Of a stretch of 64,000 nt of DNA, positions 61,401 to 64,000 are shown piece by piece. The stretch comes from Aestuariibaculum sp. M13. Its GTDB lineage: Bacteria > Bacteroidota > Bacteroidia > Flavobacteriales > Flavobacteriaceae. Positions within the stretch are counted from its first letter, which is position 1. The number at the start of each line of letters is the position of its first letter. The notes under the pieces were generated by a model, which searched no databases, was not told where the DNA came from, and saw only the letters and a list, made by a program, of their open reading frames with translations. The position numbers and the translations under genes are program-made. The stretch lies in assembly GCF_024723255.1 (NCBI RefSeq), contig NZ_JANIAC010000002.1, forward strand, positions 806,001 to 870,000. Reading direction: 5' to 3'.

Positions 61401-64000
61401 ATTAACGCTTCACGCAAAATGGTTATTGGATGCTTTGCCTCACGATTTGTTCCATCTTTTATTTGATGTCTGCAACTGGTTCCGTTTGCCGAAATAATGG
61501 TCTCCATCGATGCTTTTCTAACAGCTGGAAATAAGGTTTGTTTACCAACGTTCATACTTACTTCGTAATGCTCCTTTTCATAACCAAAACTTCCAGCCAT
61601 CCCACAACAACCACTCGGAATTATAGTGACTTTATAGTTTTTTGGTAAATTCAACACATCGAAACTGGATAACTGATTTCCAATAGATTTTTGATGACAA
61701 TGCCCATGAAATTTAATGGTTTTAGATTCTGATGTAAACTGTTCCGACTTAATATTACCTGATTTTATTTCCATCTGAATAAATTCCTCAATTAAAAACA
61801 CATGTTTGGCAATGGCTTCGGCCGAAGTTTTATCGTCTGCTAACTTTAAATATTCATCTTTAAAACTTAAAATCGCTGAAGGTTCAATACCTATTAATGG
61901 TGTTTCAGAAGAAATTAAACCTTTAAAAACAGTTACATTTTCATTCGCCACTTTTTTAGCCTTTTCTAACAATCCTTTTGATAAAAAAGTTCGTCCGGAT
62001 TCGGCGTGATTAATCACTTTAACCTCATAATTTAAAGCGGTCAACAACTCGAAGGCATCTATTCCGATTGGTGTATCTAAATAATTTAAAAACTCGTCGT
62101 TAAACAGATAAACTGTTTTTATAGGCTTATTTATATAAGTTTTATCGTCAAGTTTTTTAAACACTTTTTTAAAACTTTTCTTCGAAATTAAAGGCAATTG
62201 ACGCTCTTTAGCTATACCAAAAGTATTTTTTAACACAGAAGACGTCCATCCGTTTGAAAACATAAAATTTGTGAACGCAGGTGACACACTTCCAAAACGA
62301 TTCAACTTATTATTATAGGCAAACAATTTGGTTCGCCACGATACACCATTAGCTTTTTGATACTGATACAAAAACTCTGCCTTTAAGGTTGCCACATCTA
62401 CACTGCTTGGGCATTCGCTGGCACAGGCCTTACAGCTTAAACACAAATCGAATACAGTTTTTAACTCGTCGTAATCAAATTTATTTTCCTTATCTGAATT
62501 GGTTAAAAACTCACGTAAGGCATTCGCTCTGGCTCTGGTAGTATCTTTTTCATGTCGTGTAGCTCTGTAACTCGGACACATAACGCCACCAAACTCCGGA
62601 AGTTTTCTACAATCTCCGGAACCATTACATTTCTCGGTTTCTCTCAGAATACCTTGTGATCCCGAGAAATCCATTAAGGTTTTTATTTCCGGCTCTTTAC
62701 GGTCGGGTTGATAACGCAAACTTTTATCCATAGGTAAAGCGTCGACAATCTTTCCGGGATTAAAAATATTATCAGGATCGAAAGCGTCTTTTATCCGTTT
62801 TAATATCTGATAATTGATATCGCCTATCATTAACGGAATAAACTCGGCACGCACGATACCATCACCATGTTCACCACTCATTGAGCCACCATATTTTTTA
62901 ACTAAATGCGCCACATCGGTTGTGATTTTTCGAAACAACCCAACATCTTCCGATGTCTTTAAATTCAAAATGGGACGTAAATGCAACTCCCCCGCTCCGG
63001 CATGTGCGTAATAAATAGCTTCCTGATTATAGCCTTTCATTAAAGCCGTAAATTCTGAAATATAATTTGCTAAATCCGGCAATGCCACGGCGGTATCTTC
63101 AATACAAGCCGCCGATTTTTTATCGCCCACAATATTTCCCAACAAGCCCAATCCGGCACTGCGTAAAGTATTGGCACGATTAATATCTTCGCCAACCAAT
63201 TTCGGGAAGGCATAACTTAATCCTGAAGCTTTAATACTCGCTTCTAATTTTTCGGCTAAAACATCAACTTCTTCTTTGGTGTTCGCACGAACCTCGCACA
63301 TTAAAATGGCTTTTGGATCGCCTTCAATAAACCTGCGATTCTCCTTCTGAGTTCTGTTATTTTTTGTACAATCCAAAATGGTTTTATCCATCATTTCACA
63401 GGTGTACAAATTATGCGCCATGGTTAACTCCACGGCATTTAAACAGTTTTCTATACTACCAAAATGCGCCGCCACCATCACACTCTCCTGTGGAGGTAAT
63501 TCGTCTAATTTAAGCGTAATCTGCGTTGAAAAAGCTAATGTTCCTTCACTTCCAGCCAGTAACTGACACATGTTAAAGTTTTCATCAGACTCGCTAAAAA
63601 TATTCGATTTAATCAATTCATCAATCGCATAACCTGTGTTCCGTCTGTGAATCTCCGGTTTTGGAAACTTCTCTTTAATTTCCTGCTGTACACCTTTGGA
63701 ATTTAACGCGCTAAACACACTTCTGTAAATATGCCCTTCCAATGAATGCTCTTTGGCTTTTTTATGAAAAACTTCAGGAGTTACTTCATGAAATATAGCT
63801 TCACTTCCATCACTTAAAACGGCCTGAACCTCGATAACTTTATCACGCGTAACACCATATTGAATAGATGTTGTTCCGGAGGAATTATTTCCAACCATAC
63901 CGCCTATCATAGCGCGATTAGAAGTTGATGTTACCGGACTAAAAAACAAACCGAATGGCTTTAAATACTTATTAAGTTCATCGCGAATAACACCAGGTTG
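61397..64000 (-). CDS. FAD-binding and Fe-S D-lactate/glycolate-type dehydrogenase, partial
   Basis: A frame open to the right edge, so the N-terminus is missing; 867 residues are seen. It has an FAD-binding PCMH-type half (GGMVGNNSSGTTS), an FAD-linked oxidase C-terminal domain (GEHGDGIVR), a 4Fe-4S ferredoxin domain (CLSCKACASECP, and an upstream CNGSGDCR cluster) and CCG domains (HGHCHQKS and SGCCGMAGSFG). This is GlpC/GlcD-type fusion architecture, passing electrons from a 2-hydroxy acid to the quinone pool, which fits a menaquinone user. D-lactate is the commonest substrate of such fusions; not proven. Confidence 0.9.
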   Translation of the reverse strand, partial: QPGVIRDELNKYLKPFGLFFSPVTSTSNRAMIGGMVGNNSSGTTSIQYGVTRDKVIEVQAVLSDGSEAIFHEVTPEVFHKKAKEHSLEGHIYRSVFSALNSKGVQQEIKEKFPKPEIHRRNTGYAIDELIKSNIFSESDENFNMCQLLAGSEGTLAFSTQITLKLDELPPQESVMVAAHFGSIENCLNAVELTMAHNLYTCEMMDKTILDCTKNNRTQKENRRFIEGDPKAILMCEVRANTKEEVDVLAEKLEASIKASGLSYAFPKLVGEDINRANTLRSAGLGLLGNIVGDKKSAACIEDTAVALPDLANYISEFTALMKGYNQEAIYYAHAGAGELHLRPILNLKTSEDVGLFRKITTDVAHLVKKYGGSMSGEHGDGIVRAEFIPLMIGDINYQILKRIKDAFDPDNIFNPGKIVDALPMDKSLRYQPDRKEPEIKTLMDFSGSQGILRETEKCNGSGDCRKLPEFGGVMCPSYRATRHEKDTTRARANALREFLTNSDKENKFDYDELKTVFDLCLSCKACASECPSSVDVATLKAEFLYQYQKANGVSWRTKLFAYNNKLNRFGSVSPAFTNFMFSNGWTSSVLKNTFGIAKERQLPLISKKSFKKVFKKLDDKTYINKPIKTVYLFNDEFLNYLDTPIGIDAFELLTALNYEVKVINHAESGRTFLSKGLLEKAKKVANENVTVFKGLISSETPLIGIEPSAILSFKDEYLKLADDKTSAEAIAKHVFLIEEFIQMEIKSGNIKSEQFTSESKTIKFHGHCHQKSIGNQLSSFDVLNLPKNYKVTIIPSGCCGMAGSFGYEKEHYEVSMNVGKQTLFPAVRKASMETIISANGTSCRHQIKDGTNREAKHPITILREALI

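Noticed and set aside
1-64000. CRISPR arrays, tRNA or rRNA genes, prophage or standard insertion sequences
   Set aside because: Looked for across the window; no regularly spaced direct repeats, cloverleaf-type sequences, rRNA motifs, transposases or integrases were recognised. A dedicated search could still find something missed by eye.

Overview
The window is an AT-rich stretch of a bacterial chromosome, almost certainly from a marine-type member of the Flavobacteriaceae (Bacteroidota). The signs are a TonB-dependent receptor with a carboxypeptidase-like N-terminal domain, an FG-GAP/VCBS repeat protein with a c-type heme site, a CAL67264-type small membrane protein, TAnnTTTG promoter boxes with TTG or TTTG about 19-21 bases upstream, no consistent Shine-Dalgarno sequences, and several TTG starts. 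Genes are dense, on both strands, and mostly housekeeping. I see no rRNA, tRNA, CRISPR array, phage or classical insertion sequence. Both ends cut a gene: a PLP-dependent cysteine synthase/CBS-like enzyme on the left, and a large FAD plus Fe-S D-lactate/glycolate-type dehydrogenase on the right.

Layout. 1-20 kb: oligopeptidase B, YbaB, threonine aldolase, prfB with its programmed +1 frameshift, a HAD/ArsC pair, the heme/VCBS protein, a TonB receptor, 1-Cys peroxiredoxin, fumarase C, a Crp/Fnr regulator, a formimidoylglutamase-like enzyme, a NUDIX hydrolase, two small membrane proteins and the ABC-F protein EttA. 20-26 kb: an MFS exporter, a pirin/MarR/NAD(P)H-FMN reductase operon that may share MarR operators with the exporter, an acyl-CoA carboxylase beta subunit and a DoxX protein. 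26-34 kb: SppA, then a menaquinone cluster (menB, menA, metallo-beta-lactamase protein, menC, CPBP protease, menE) transcribed leftward. 34-46 kb: ung, a YfcC-type carrier, holA, an orphan HsdR-N nuclease domain, a glycosyltransferase, an OmpA lipoprotein, a YciO-type protein, UvrD/PcrA and an orphan FMN glutamate-synthase domain protein. 46-64 kb: two tandem patatins, an M1 aminopeptidase, recG, miaE, mutS2, a DCC protein, a YiiX-like hydrolase, a sulfurtransferase, a dicarboxylate symporter, aroC and an LpxH-like phosphoesterase.

The most remarkable object is inside recG (50179-52716). An in-frame element of about 444 bp, bounded by GC-rich inverted repeats that each contain a hairpin, places a DUF559/Vsr-like PD-(D/E)XK nuclease domain between helicase motifs II and III without interrupting the reading frame. 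It has no intein splice signals. It looks like a protein-tolerated mobile element, or a helicase-nuclease fusion created by one.

Other non-coding signals are two copies of a structured repeat with conserved flanks and variable stem length (20349-20404 and 59134-59204), TTCC-AGGAA operator-like palindromes upstream of both the MarR operon and the MFS exporter, and a 20-mer containing CTCGA-N3-TCGAG found upstream of two unrelated genes. Two small membrane-protein genes of 57-58 codons (10993-11169 and 34106-34279) are easily missed. Family assignments rest on recognised motifs and overall sequence character; no database search was run.
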